DNA of 64,000 nt. Source: Chalara sp. BL73 (lineage: Eukaryota; Ascomycota; Leotiomycetes; Helotiales). The translations under genes and the position numbers were made by a program. This document shows, piece by piece, positions 32,113 to 43,010 of the stretch (its first letter is position 1; the number at the start of each line of letters is the position of its first letter). Location: assembly GCA_918026815.1 (NCBI GenBank), contig CAKJVC010000150.1, positions 1,178,001 through 1,242,000 of the forward strand. Reading direction: 5' to 3'. The notes beneath the pieces are model-generated. The model did no database searches. It saw only the letters and a list, made by a program, of their open reading frames with translations, and had not been told where the DNA came from.

Positions 32113-33892
32113 GTATGGAAGTCACGGATATTCTAACGATGAAATTGACGAAGCAGAACACCAAACATATGAAGGTTATAACGGCTAATGAAGACCAGGA
32201 AGATTGCGACAGCCATAGTTATGACTAAGGTGAATCTAGCCAGGTGTTCGCTCGAGGCAGGAAGAAAGTATATGCGGTTTAGTGTTTTTGCGTTTTCGGT
32301 TATGTCTGATTATTTTCCTTTCTTTAAATAGTTTTAATCAAGCATCCTTTTCTGCGATCCGCCGGTACAGCTTTGCATGCAATAATATGAGCGCAAAAAG
32401 AAAAAACCGTCAGAGATTGCCAGATGATAGATTTGATGGTTTTCCTGGAATAAGCGCTTGTCGGTGCGACCGAAAGCCTCCTATCGCGCCACTTCTGCAA
32501 GGCTCGCCGCCTCTTTTCTCAACACTTATAACAGCAGCCTATATTGGGACGCCGATTTCTTTTTTCGAGGTAAGGCCAAGGAAATATCGTCAACTGGATG
32601 ATTAATCCAATGTAAAGAAGAGTTACCGCGCGCGTGGTCTAGAAAAATTCGGGAAGAAAGGCTATAAGGCTGGTTAGTCGGTTAGTTGATTAGTTGGTTT
32701 TGCGGGATCGCTTGTTTTGTAGGGGTAAGAGTTGCTGCAAGGGTTGGACGGGTTTGGCTTGGCTGGGCTTGGTTATGGAAATCGTGCCTCTATGTACGAA
32801 TTAGGGGTTTTTGGGTTCAGGGGAGGCACAGGGGAGGGAATTTGGGAAGTGATCATCGCTGATGGTAAGGAGATTGATTCATAATGTGCTGAGACGGAAA
32901 GAGATAAAGTAGCATTAGGGCTTAGGGGAGTTAGAGGGAAGGAGATTGGTAAATTTCATGGTTAATGGTGAGAAGATCAATTCAAGTCGTGCACTGACGG
33001 ACAAATAGCGTAAATGGAGTGATAATTCTTATACAATTACAAAAGGAGCTACACATGAAATTCGGGGATCGACGCCATTTACCTCAGCCTTGCCAACGGT
33101 GGCCGCTATTCTCATTGACACTTGCTGGTTTGATTCCAATTATGATTTCCATCCAGATTTTGAGCCTCAATGATTACTATGTACGCCTTGTCGATTTGGC
33201 GGAGCCAGTTGTTCGAATTGTGGTAATCCATCTTCGCACACGACGTCCGCGATCTCTTCCATGACTTCGTCCTCGTCCCCCGCTCTTTGTGCATTATCAA
33301 GCTTTTGAAAAGTAACCCTTCAATCTTGTTGCCTAGCGGGGCGCCGGAGAGAGAGTGATATGGACGTGTTTCTGGTTATACTTGATGTCAAACCAGCAAT
33401 CGCTTTTCTATGCCATACCTCCACTCTACAACCGCACAAGTAAAGTGTTCTTCAGCCAACATTATTTCCTTGGATCGAGTAGCTACGGAACTAGTGTCTT
33501 CGCTTCAACTGGTCGGTAGGATTAAGGGGATGTTTGAAAGAGGCAGAAAGAGGTGTATGACCGAATTCTGGAGAGGCGGTTGCAAGGTAGTTAGGTTTGG
33601 CGTTGTTGGTCGGTGGTGTCAGGATATGAGCTCATGGTGGGTCCAAGAGTGAAAATAAGTGGTATTTGCTAGCAGTAGAAACGGAAATAGCTTCCAGCAG
33701 TGAGGTCAGTTCGTAGCAGAATACCAAACTTTCGAAAGTTATAATGAATTTCATTGTTAAGCAACTAAACAAAGAATTAACAGGACACACAGGCTTGCCG
33801 AAATAGTAAAATAACAAAACTTATAAAATATATATAAAATATATATTTCTAGACAGTTATCTAAAAACTAGTTTAGCAGTTCCGGCGACACT
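32084..33892. other. intergenic; start holds the former tail of the repeat gene
   Basis: Bases 32084-32188 stay open in the frame of the repeat protein and end at TAA 32186-32188. Beyond this no gene is supported. 33815-33850 is an AT-rich stretch of ATAAAATATAT units next to the candidate LTR. Confidence 0.5.
32672..32699. repeat. short octamer tandem repeat
   Basis: Three and a half units of GGTTAGTC/GGTTAGTT/GATTAGTT. A simple microsatellite-like run with no visible role. Confidence 0.6.
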
Positions 33893-34228
33893 TGTTACGG
33901 GCCTAGTCACATAACCATTTGATTCGCGCCACCTATGGGACATCTTATTGGCTCGGTTAGCTGAAAGCAGGTCTTGTCACGTGATACTCCCTTTTTTATA
34001 CGGCCCTGGCCCTATCTCGCTTAGAGCCCCTAGGTCTCGGCCCCTAACACCATAAGGCCGACTCGCTTACACTAGCCCCTTGCCAGCCTCCCGTATATAA
34101 AGCGCTGCTTTCCTTCCTTCTATCTGTAGCTTGTTCTTTTCGTAATAACAATTTGATAGCCGTGCATACTTTTGAGTCCTTTCCCCTGATCCATAGATCG
34201 AGATCCCTGTTCGCCTTGAGTTGTTACA
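33893..34228 (+). mobile_element. candidate Gypsy-type solo LTR, 336 bp
   Basis: Starts TGTTACGGGCCTAGTCACAT and ends TTGTTACA, giving near-inverted TG...CA termini. An internal TATA box (CGTATATAAAGC near 34095) and a CT-rich stretch after it fit an LTR promoter. Flanks ACACT and GTTCG do not form a target-site duplication and no second copy lies in this window, so the call rests on ends and layout. Confidence 0.45.
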
Positions 34229-34768
34229 GTTCGTCGGTTAATAACGGATTACATTGAACCTGTATTATTTAAAATTCGATCTTAAACTACAGCCTCTATG
34301 TCGCAGAAAGCGCTCAGGCTGATATGGCGTACGCAAGCTAAAACTTATGTTTCTTCCGTGTTTATTTAGTCAAAGGACAAACTTCAAGAATCATTGCCTG
34401 CTTGGTAGTCGCTCAGGGCTTTTTATTTGGGATTAGTAAAATTTCAATAACTCAATATTCAATAATGCGGGCAGTAGTTTCTTGTCTGAATTACAATGAG
34501 CAGGTACTTGAGCCGAAGATCGTCGACCAGCAGATGAGCAAGAAGAATCTTAAGAATACTTTTCTACTTACCCACCTTGCAAAGACATTTGGATGTTAAA
34601 GTCACTGGTGAGAAAGCCAAGGGAAAGACACAATTTCGGCAACATTTCACACAAGGGTTGGAGAAGAATTTGTAATTTTGTAACACTGATGATATTAATC
34701 TATGCTAAGAGCCCACTGAATGCTTCCTATAGAACGCCAGATTACTATGCATACACGACATTGAACTC
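34229..34768. other. intergenic, nothing recognised
   Basis: Flank of the candidate LTR and 3' region of the Hsp20 gene. No primer-binding site or retrotransposon gene follows the LTR. Confidence 0.5.
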
Positions 34769-35395
34769 CTAGTTTACATTGACAGCAACCTTCTTCGACT
34801 TCTTCGACTTGGGCACAACTACATGAAGAACACCGTTCTTCAAGCTGGCCACGACCTCATCCTGCTCTATCCTCTGCGAGAAGGAGAAAGTTCTTGCAAA
34901 AGATCCAACACGGCGTTCTGCGACCCAGTATTTAGGCTTTGGCGTCTGGGGATGTTGTTCTTGCTTCTCAGTGGCTTCGCTCTCTGCAGCAGTGGCTGTT
35001 GTCGCAGGAGTAGCGAGAGGAGTATCAGCTGCGTCGTATTCATCCTCAACGGTGGCTTGGTGAGATTCCGAGTCGGACTTCTCTGATGCAGTTTCTGTCG
35101 TTTGAGATTCAGTTGCTGCTGTGGCGACCGTTGTCCCCCGAGCAGTCTTCCCTTTGATGACGAGGGTTTGAGCATCGGAGAACTCGATAGAGAGGTTCTC
35201 AGACTCAAGGCCAGCGACTTCACCATAGAGCTCGTAAGCGTTGGCTACTTCGGTGACGTCGAATCTTGGTGTGAAGGTTTCCTCAGGACGGTGGCGACGA
35301 ACGACACAAGTTTTGTGTTGCGGTTGGTCGAGTTCGGACAGGAGCTGAAAGAGGCTGGCCTCTGGAGAGAAGTGTGATTGAGGGAAGAAAGGCAT
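34769..35395 (-). CDS. Hsp20/alpha-crystallin small heat-shock protein (Hsp30-like), 208 aa
   Basis: An ATP-independent holdase chaperone of the cytosol that binds unfolding proteins during heat stress. The alpha-crystallin domain starts TPRFDVTEVANAYELYGEVA and includes LSIEFSDAQTLVIKGK; it is split by a 65-residue acidic, Thr/Ala/Glu-rich insert, then resumes with VGSFARTFSFSQRIEQDEV and VASLKNGVLHVVVPK, ending in a Lys-rich VAVNVN tail. The split domain is usual in filamentous-fungal Hsp30 proteins. The ATG at 35395 (MPFFPQ) is the first true ATG; the longer frame begins with TTG. A TATA box and two heat-shock elements lie upstream, supporting heat-inducible control. Confidence 0.92.
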   Translation of the reverse strand: MPFFPQSHFSPEASLFQLLSELDQPQHKTCVVRRHRPEETFTPRFDVTEVANAYELYGEVAGLESENLSIEFSDAQTLVIKGKTARGTTVATAATESQTTETASEKSDSESHQATVEDEYDAADTPLATPATTATAAESEATEKQEQHPQTPKPKYWVAERRVGSFARTFSFSQRIEQDEVVASLKNGVLHVVVPKSKKSKKVAVNVN

Positions 35396-35540
35396 TTTGA
35401 TTATGTGGGTTGTTTGAGAAGGGTTGATGAGTATTGCTTGAATTGTGTTGGAAGTGTGGGATGGAAGAGCCAATCTGAGATCTGGGTGTGTGTGTTTTTG
35501 AATGATGGAGGAAAGTATTCAAACTGTTCTACGCTGGCAT

Positions 35541-35546
35541 TATATA
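35541..35546 (-). promoter_or_regulatory. TATA box of the Hsp20 gene
   Basis: On the minus strand the context reads GGGGTATATAATG, about 145 bp upstream of the start codon. Confidence 0.6.
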
Positions 35547-35636
35547 CCCCAAGACTTACCTCTAGGTAGCTGTGAAGACGCAATATTCATATGATAAATC
35601 AATAATCTCCAGTGCTTACTTGTTGTCTCTCGTACT

Positions 35637-35672
35637 TTCTGGAAGTATCATGAAGTGGCTGGGAGAACCTTC
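35637..35672 (-). promoter_or_regulatory. heat-shock elements
   Basis: TTCTGGAA (35637-35644) and GAACCTTC (35665-35672) are head-to-tail and tail-to-head nGAAn dimers with the 2-base spacing bound by heat-shock factor. A single GAA lies between them. They sit about 90-125 bp upstream of the TATA box. Assignment to HSF is from the consensus. Confidence 0.6.
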
Positions 35673-35863
35673 GCGTGCTTCCTGCACAGCCACACATTAC
35701 AAATCAAAGACTACAGGGCAACCAGCAATTTCGAGATATCTCGACCTTGAACAGCTCAAGCTCTATATTGTACATCCATTAAAACTGTCGGTCTTCCTTG
35801 GTCTTTGTATACCGAATCTTATAAAGCATATAGTCACCGGGTGGTATTGATTTAAGTCACGTG

Positions 35864-36369
35864 ACCGCTGATACATGGCCTTTGCCTCGGCTAGTTTGCC
35901 CTGATCCGCGCGTAGAGGTTGCCTAGGCTGTTGCATGCCCATTCCATTCTATCGCCTGCGATCAAGCTGTTTGCCAAAGTATACGAGCAACTAGCTGTTT
36001 TTCCACGGTTCCGATTCCCAAGGCGAGTCGTCATTTCTCGAAACATCTGACAGATAGACATAGCGCTTAGCCCCATCACGGTACCATCGAAACATGGAAG
36101 TTATAGACTTCGAAAGTTCATTGTTATTCGATTTGTCGATGCAACGTGTGTCTACCCAAAGTATTGCCAGCCGTGACGTCTGGCCTGTTCTCCGCAGAAC
36201 TGGATCTTGTCGTATTCTGCCTCCCTTCTGCCCGTCCCATCTATCACATCTCTGAAGGTGACCTCCACTGCGCCCATGCGTGTGGAAGTATAGCATATTG
36301 GGGAATATTATCGATGATGTCCTGGGTGAGGCTGAACTCACCATCGTTGTTATATTCCAGTAGACGCAT
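35864..36369 (-). pseudogene. HET-domain/TPR relic of an NLR-like gene
   Basis: From the ATG at 36369 the minus strand gives MRLLEYNNDGEFSLTQDIID and IPQYAILPHAWA, then in a second frame EVTFRDVIDGTG and QARRHGWQYF, then in a third frame WVDTRCIDKSNNNELSKSIT and MFRWYRDGAKRYVYLSDVS: the start of a HET-E/D-type HET domain broken by two frameshifts. After PWESEPWKNS the HET domain stops abruptly, and within 130 bp the DNA encodes, with one more frameshift, NSLGNLYA-DQGKLAEAKAMYQR, a tetratricopeptide repeat of the NB-ARC-TPR type. The centre of the gene (NB-ARC or NACHT) is gone. The gene is dead. Confidence 0.8.
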
Positions 36370-37096
36370 TATTCTACTAGATTCAAGGAGCCGCAAAGGA
36401 GTAGGGTTCTTAGTGAGTATTAAGTCGCTGAGTCGGCATGCATGTGAAGTTGGTTGTTGGAATGGGAGAGGTTGAATTCAGGCTGGTGTTTAGGTCGATT
36501 CAGCTGAAGGAGAGACTCGCGGCGGTGGCATTGTTGTATAACGCTGCAAGCGCGCAAGACCAGCCAATTATCAGGCAGTCACTGCAGAATGCCATGGCTG
36601 GCAGTCTGGGTCATTCGGCCGTCATGTGCGATTAAGCCATGTCTTGTTTGTCGCTGACAATGTATAGCATCCCGAGAGTTGAACCCTTCCCATCATCGTT
36701 TGGGCTACGTCGCTGCTCACAGTACAGCGCGCAGAGTACAGTAGAGTGTGCTGCACTGTGCAATATGAGGAAGCACAAATAGGATAGCACTATTCAAGAA
36801 GCCAGAATTGCCAGCCTCATTCCAAATATCAAGGGAAAGCAAAAGTGGATGATACGATTATATCTCACGTGATGACCAAATGCCAGCACACCTATCTCCG
36901 CTGATACTTTCTCTCTAATGCGACACCCCGGAGTCAGAGATGTAAGCTAATGCAGGTCATCAGCCATAATAGTACTAGCGCATTGGGAAATGCTGGGTAC
37001 AAATAAGATCAAAATAAAATCATATAGTGTTGCGAACCGAAGCTGATTTCGAATTCTACTGTAAATATTACATTTAAACTCTCCTAGTACTCTATC
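36370..37096. other. intergenic, nothing recognised
   Basis: Upstream of the HET relic and downstream of the chitinase. No domain-bearing frame. Confidence 0.55.
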
Positions 37097-40000
37097 CTAG
37101 AAAGGACCGGCATTCCCTAATGCAAGGTCCCACAAACCATACCTACTCCGAGTCACGGTTTGGCCCCGAGGTGGCATGGTTCCAACTGATGGAAACTTCA
37201 TATTCGACGGTTTCAAAGCTCCGATTGTCATTGCTCCATCAATCCAAGACTGTCCCTCGCGTGATTGGCCTTGAGGATCGTTATTCAGCGCGTTCTTTGC
37301 TTGCGTTGACCTAGGCGCACAATTAGTCTTTCTTCGGGCTCGAAGGGCTAGCCAGCACTTACCATCCTTGATACTTTGTTTCCACCCGATTCATGTACTG
37401 GTCGATAAACCAACAATATAAATCTCGGAGACCTCTCCCGGCAGCACGTCCTCCCGTTCCTAGTACAATCTCATCGCCTGGCTGGCTGCCCCAGTTATAT
37501 GCATTATCGAACGCTAGAAGTGTCTGCTCTATTCCCAGAGAAGTCGCTGTGAACTTTGGCCAGATAACATCATCTGACATATAGAGAAAAACGCCAGCGA
37601 CCTATGAAAAAGCCAAAGTCAGTAAGAACTGATAATGGTGACTGACAGGCGCTGCCAGGAAATCAACTTACCTCTCTTTGGTATCTCTTCGTAGCTCTGA
37701 TTCCACTCTGAGTATAATCAAAATTGGCGAACTCAAACATTTTTCCCTTCTTGTTATTAATTCCTTTGTGTAAGATGGCCATCAGTCCCTCATTTCCATT
37801 TCCTCCCAAATTCGTCGATAGTGCTCTCTGTAGACTGGCGGATCCGGCTACCGGTAGTGGAGCAACCGGCCCACCTGGTATGTCGATGAGGAAGGTGGAT
37901 ACCCATTCATCTGAGGCCGCTGCATAACCAACTGCAGTTGGCAAAGGGATCGGTCCTTTACCTCGCAGCATTTCTAGAAAGTCTCGGATAGTTTGAGCTT
38001 CATATACATGATCAGCTGCAGGGCGAAGTAAATTAGCTTCTGTATAAACCGGTAGGAAAAGAAAACGGAGGGTGTAACAACATTGGTACTCTTAAGGGGA
38101 CATTGTGTGGGACGTACTCTGAAACTCGGTCGCAGTGACCTTATCCTTATTTAGCTTGTATATATCAGTGTTGCAAGTAGCGCTAGGCTCGTCAGGATTA
38201 TCGAACGTCCAATACTTGGAGACTCTTCCTCCTGTGGCTGCCGCGTTGCAACTTGGATACGGACCGAAGTCCAAGTACCAAGTACCACCACCGTAGTCCC
38301 AAGTCAATGTCTTTTCGGTGCGCTTCTCGACATCTGAGTCTCGGCTTACTAAGCTGTGGGCAAAGCCATTTCCGTCGAGGGAATTGGAGCTGGAAGCATT
38401 TGCTAAGAATTCTGGGAGCTCGCTTCTCTTAGCAGCTGTCCCAGAACACGTTGACTCGCCAGAATTTCCAGGTGTAAAAATACATGTGTCTTCACGTTCC
38501 ATCAGTAGCCTGGAAGTGGAAGAAGAGGCACATAATGGGCAAGGATATGGGTCATCAGGGGCGTCACCTTGCCCTGGACACGTCAACTTTGGCACCTTAA
38601 TGACTGGACCATATGGCTGAGCTCTCTTATTTAGCTTGGAGGCATTGTCGAAATCTTCAAAAATTTGAGGGTACGATCTGGTCTTCTTTGGGCTAGTATC
38701 GTTGACTCCTGGAAGGTTTAACCAATCTGCGTCGATTGCACGAGAGCTAATGGGGCATTTGGGCCCGAAGACATCGACGGGAAGGACACTGGCAATTTCG
38801 TAACGGTCCACACTCAGCTTCCACCCATACAAGTCTGGTGCATCAACATTCGCGTACAAGTCGGAGCCAGCTTTAACACCGTAGCTAGGTAAAACATTGT
38901 CAGCAAGTCATCCAAAATTACAATATATTCTGGAGAATTTACCAAAGGGAAGATCCCGAGCTACCAGTGCTTGCAGATCCGTAAAAGGTGACATATCCAT
39001 CCGCAACAAGATTCACAGCCGCGTTCGGAAGGTCAAACAAAGTCTTCGACCATTCGATACCAAATGTGATGGTTGGCTTTACATGTGCTGTGATAAAGCC
39101 GTCCACTGCGACATTGTACTCAAACGTTGGTTCCAAAAGCTGTTGAGTGCCGTCACGGTTGGGGACGCTGTCAGACTCAGGATTCCAGTCGTTGTTAGCG
39201 ACAGGGAAAGTCTGCCGAACATCCCAATCAACGAGTTTCACTTGGGTTTGGAAGGAGCCAGCAAGGGAGATGCCGCCTTCGACAGCTCCAACAAGTTTGA
39301 AGTTTGGACCAATTGTCAATATACCAGGAACCGTAAAAGTTGCACCAAATTGGTCTGCAGACAGCAGTACCGTCTCTCCTTTGAATGTGGCAGAGACAAC
39401 TGCGCTCATTTCAAATTTTGCGTCCACTTTTCCTCTGTTCCGGAAGTACAAGTAAGACTTGCTCAAATTTGGAGGAAAGTCCAATGTTGTGACTAGGGTA
39501 AATCCATAGTTGGTGTCCATCTCGACATGAACTGTTGCTGAAGCATCCAGGTTTGCCTGGACTTCGCCATTTCCAGGGAGGTCGCAAGTGAATTTTTCGC
39601 GGAGGAAGATGAGCTTGAAGTCCTCCTTGTAAGAATGCTTCACATCAATTCCTCCAGCAACGCCGCTGATCAAGCCTTTGAGCCATTCAACAACGTCACT
39701 GCCGAACCACCTTGCGTGGAGCTCTTCCCGAGTAATAAGACCAGCTTTCAGTTCTTGATGGTCAGACATCCAAGCGTCATCGAGCCAACGTTTGTGATCC
39801 CCTGCGTACTCGTGCAGTTCACGCTTGAACTTCCGTTTCTTTCGGGCAGCTTCGTCCACAACCCTGTCCCAGTAGCCAGGTTCGTTGCTATAGTCAATTC
39901 GCATTTGTGTATTTGCGTTGTCTCGGGGTACTCTCTTGAAGTCGTAATCAAATGTCAAATCGTAGATTGTAGACTTTGGACTGATTCCACGTTTGACCAG

Positions 40001-43000
40001 ATGATGTGGCAAACTCTGATCGCCAGAAACAGTCATTGTCTTTGCCACAGCATATTTTCCTGGTCCACATCCTCGTGGCATTTCAAGAATAGTGCCAGGG
40101 ACGCCTTGTCCGAGTCCAATCTTGTAGCAATCACTGTTATCTGAATGATCTGTACAGACCATTTTGACAGTGTGTTCCCCAATACTGGTTGAGTCAAGAC
40201 AGTTAAAGACCTCCCAGTCTGAGCCTGATCGTTTGTCGAGTGAGACCTGAATCTCTTCCGGAGAAGCCATTACTACAAATCCGAAGGCAGCTTGATCTGG
40301 GTCTTCTGCAAATGGAACGCTATTTGCTCCTCCGAACGTTGGGTCAAGTTCCAATTCGAAATCAGTATCGACAGTGTCACCTTCAGGAGGATGTTCAAAG
40401 AGGTATTCCAATGGGACTGGGGAGAAAACGCTCTCGTCCTTCGGAGGGTCGCAACAAAAGGTTCTTTTTCTTTCAAGCTTCCACCCACAGTCATCACCCT
40501 ATAGTTGTTAGATTTGTTTTTAGTGATGGGAATCTTCTCCGGCGCAGACTTACCTCTCCATCGTAACTAGTTGCAAGAGCAACTTGATGCCCGGTGTCGC
40601 AGTGATTGTCAAAACAACTGCCTGGCTTTCCGTGCCACGCACAGTTTTCCCACTTCTGCTCCTTATCACAGCAGAACTCCTTTGGCTCAAGCCAACAATC
40701 TTGATATGCCCAAGTCATAGTAGTCTGTGTTGAAGAGTCACATTTCTCACCACAATCGGTCCAGCCACAGTTGTACTTCTTCTTGTCGGGGATTTCGCAG
40801 CAGTAGAACTTCAACCCATCCCAGCATTCGTCAAAGAAGGCATCTCCATCATCTGGTCCCCACTTGTTTGACTCCAGAGCAACCTCCCCAGGATGGCACT
40901 GTCCGTTGCAAAAGTTGGCATTGCCTCTCCAAGTACACTTGTTTGGGTCTGGCGCAGACGCGAGTGGGCAGCAGAGTGCACTGATTTTGTATTCTCCAGT
41001 GACAAAGTCTCCCCGAGTGCAAGGCTGGTTCGTTATGTGGATCTCACCAGCACGGCAAGAAGAAGTTCCACATTCTGTAACTCGGCAATCGCCTTCAGAT
41101 GCATCTTTGTATTTGTCAACTGTGCTTGCTTCCGCTCCAATTTCACCGAGCCGTTTTGGGTATATGACACCTGACAAGGCATCGAGTTGGGGAGTGTCAA
41201 GATCAACGGCCCAGATTAAGAGCCCACCAAGGCCGAGATCGTTTGCAAACTTGATTTTTGCCTGGAAGGTTTCTTGATCGTCGAAGGAAATCCACTGGTC
41301 TCCTTTCCACGTGATGTATTTGACCTCATTTTCCTTGTCGTAATATGGCGTGATGTTGTTCTCTTCAATGACTTGCATAATCTCGTTGTACGAGAGGGTT
41401 CCGGTGTTGGCAGTACATGGACCTGGTGCTGCACCGCCTTTGAACAAGCAACCTGGTGTGTTGCAGGCTGGGTTGGCCAACTGAAATGATCTTCCATAAA
41501 ATCCTAGCCCGAGATTGATCTTGTTGGCTGGGATATCATTTCTCCAGAAAAGATTCAACGCTTCTTTAATTTCTGTAAGATTGGTATGGGCCAGGATCTG
41601 GCTTCCAATCGGATTGTCTGCATCCCAAACGCCGTGAAGGTCATAACTCATCACGTTGACGAAATCAACATGCTTCACTGACTCGGCAAGATCAAAATGG
41701 CGAAGATACCAGTACGACGTTGGTGCAGTGAATGAGACTATATATTTGGTAGGTTCACCTGCAATTCTTTCTTGTAGTTCTTTGAGCAATTGAGAGAAGT
41801 TGACACCGTCGTCAGGCTGGCCGCCACGATCACCAGCTCCGGGATATTCCCAATCAAAGTCAACTCCATCGAAGCCATAGTTCCGCAAGAAACTGAAGAG
41901 GTTGTCGATGAATTTTGAGCGATTTTCTTCAGAAGAAACCATGTCGCTGAATACTGGCTGTGTCGCAGTATTATTGTCGTTGAAGGTCCAACCACCAAGC
42001 GCTACCATTGTTTTGAGAGCGGTGTTCTTGGATTTAAGCTTTGTCAAATCCGAGAAGAGGTCAGGACTGAGATCATCCATCCCAGTAATCTCAAATGTTC
42101 CTGTGTCAAATCAGTATGATTCACATCTCAAGAGGGAACCGAGCTTTCTAAGTAGCTCCTATAGAGAAGCTCAATGGCTCGTATATGTAAGTATGCTTAC
42201 CTGGGGTAATATAACCAAACGCAAAATTTAGATGAGTCAAGCTATTGACGGGAATATCTTCCCATCTCATTCCAATACAATTTTTTTCATGATTCCATGC
42301 TTCGTAGTACCCAATGATCAAACTCTGAACATCTCCATCAGAACCTCCAGATCCAGGCTGGTCACAATTACTCTGGCAACTAGTTTCCTCATCATCCGTC
42401 TTCTTGCAAAATTCTTCTGTCATACCACAGAATCCGAACTGAGAGCAACATACATTCAGTGGACACTTCTGCCCAGCTGTCTTCGCATATCTCCCACATT
42501 CTGCTTTTGCGTCGCAATTGCTCCAGCAGTTTTCATTAGGGGATACGCCATTCGTACCGCACTAGAGACTAATGTTTAGCAAATTTTGATCCGGAGACAT
42601 CTCATCATGAATAGACATACAGATGCGGGCCCGTAGCCACAGTATCCGGTCTTAGCGCAGCAAGCACCGTTCGAGCATGGTTTTGATTCGGAACAAGAGT
42701 AGTCATCGTTTCTGATTCCTCGAGGCACAAGAGAGAACTTTTCCGTAGGACATGTCTCGGCAACAGCCCGTGTCTTAGCAGCAAAGTCGAGTTGAGACTG
42801 AATACTCTCTGGCAGAGGCTGACAGGAGGTTTCCAGATGGGCAATGGATATTGCATCTTCAACCTCAGTGGTTAGATGTGCACCATGACGGTGAGCGCCG
42901 TGGCGGTGAGCACCGTGACGATGAGTGCCAGGTCTGCCTAGTACCCCGTGAACATCTAAAGACAATAGACATAAACATGCCCATAACAAATTGTTTATCA

Positions 43001-43010
43001 CGAAATTCAT
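37097..43010 (-). CDS. secreted GH18 chitinase, killer-toxin alpha/beta-subunit-like, 1805 aa
   Basis: Predicted to bind and cut chitin outside the cell. Eight exons (43010-42621, 42561-42201, 42100-40554, 40498-38943, 38884-38118, 38015-37672, 37601-37363, 37310-37097) keep frame throughout. A signal peptide (MNFVINNLLWACLCLLSL) is followed by a RHGAH repeat, then two Cys-rich chitin-binding type 1 domains at about residues 106-145 (CSNGACCAKTGYCGYG) and 148-190. The GH18 barrel has the active-site motif DGVDFDWE with catalytic Glu335, and YDLHG and GFYGRSF. Further Cys-rich modules and about 1000 residues shared with fungal killer-toxin-like subgroup C chitinases complete it. It lies divergent from the multi-LysM gene, a pairing known for this subgroup (Trichoderma TAL6/chi18-10). 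Roles in mycoparasitism or self-wall remodelling are inferred. Confidence 0.9.

Noticed and set aside
31412..32164. A 250-codon minus-strand frame with repeated Phe/Val/Ala/Arg units, and similar frames on both strands
   Set aside because: They are antisense or out-of-frame shadows of the acidic tandem repeats, which stay open in several frames because the unit lacks stops.
39000..40300. Plus-strand frames of 100-200 codons inside the chitinase gene
   Set aside because: They are antisense shadows of well-supported chitinase exons.
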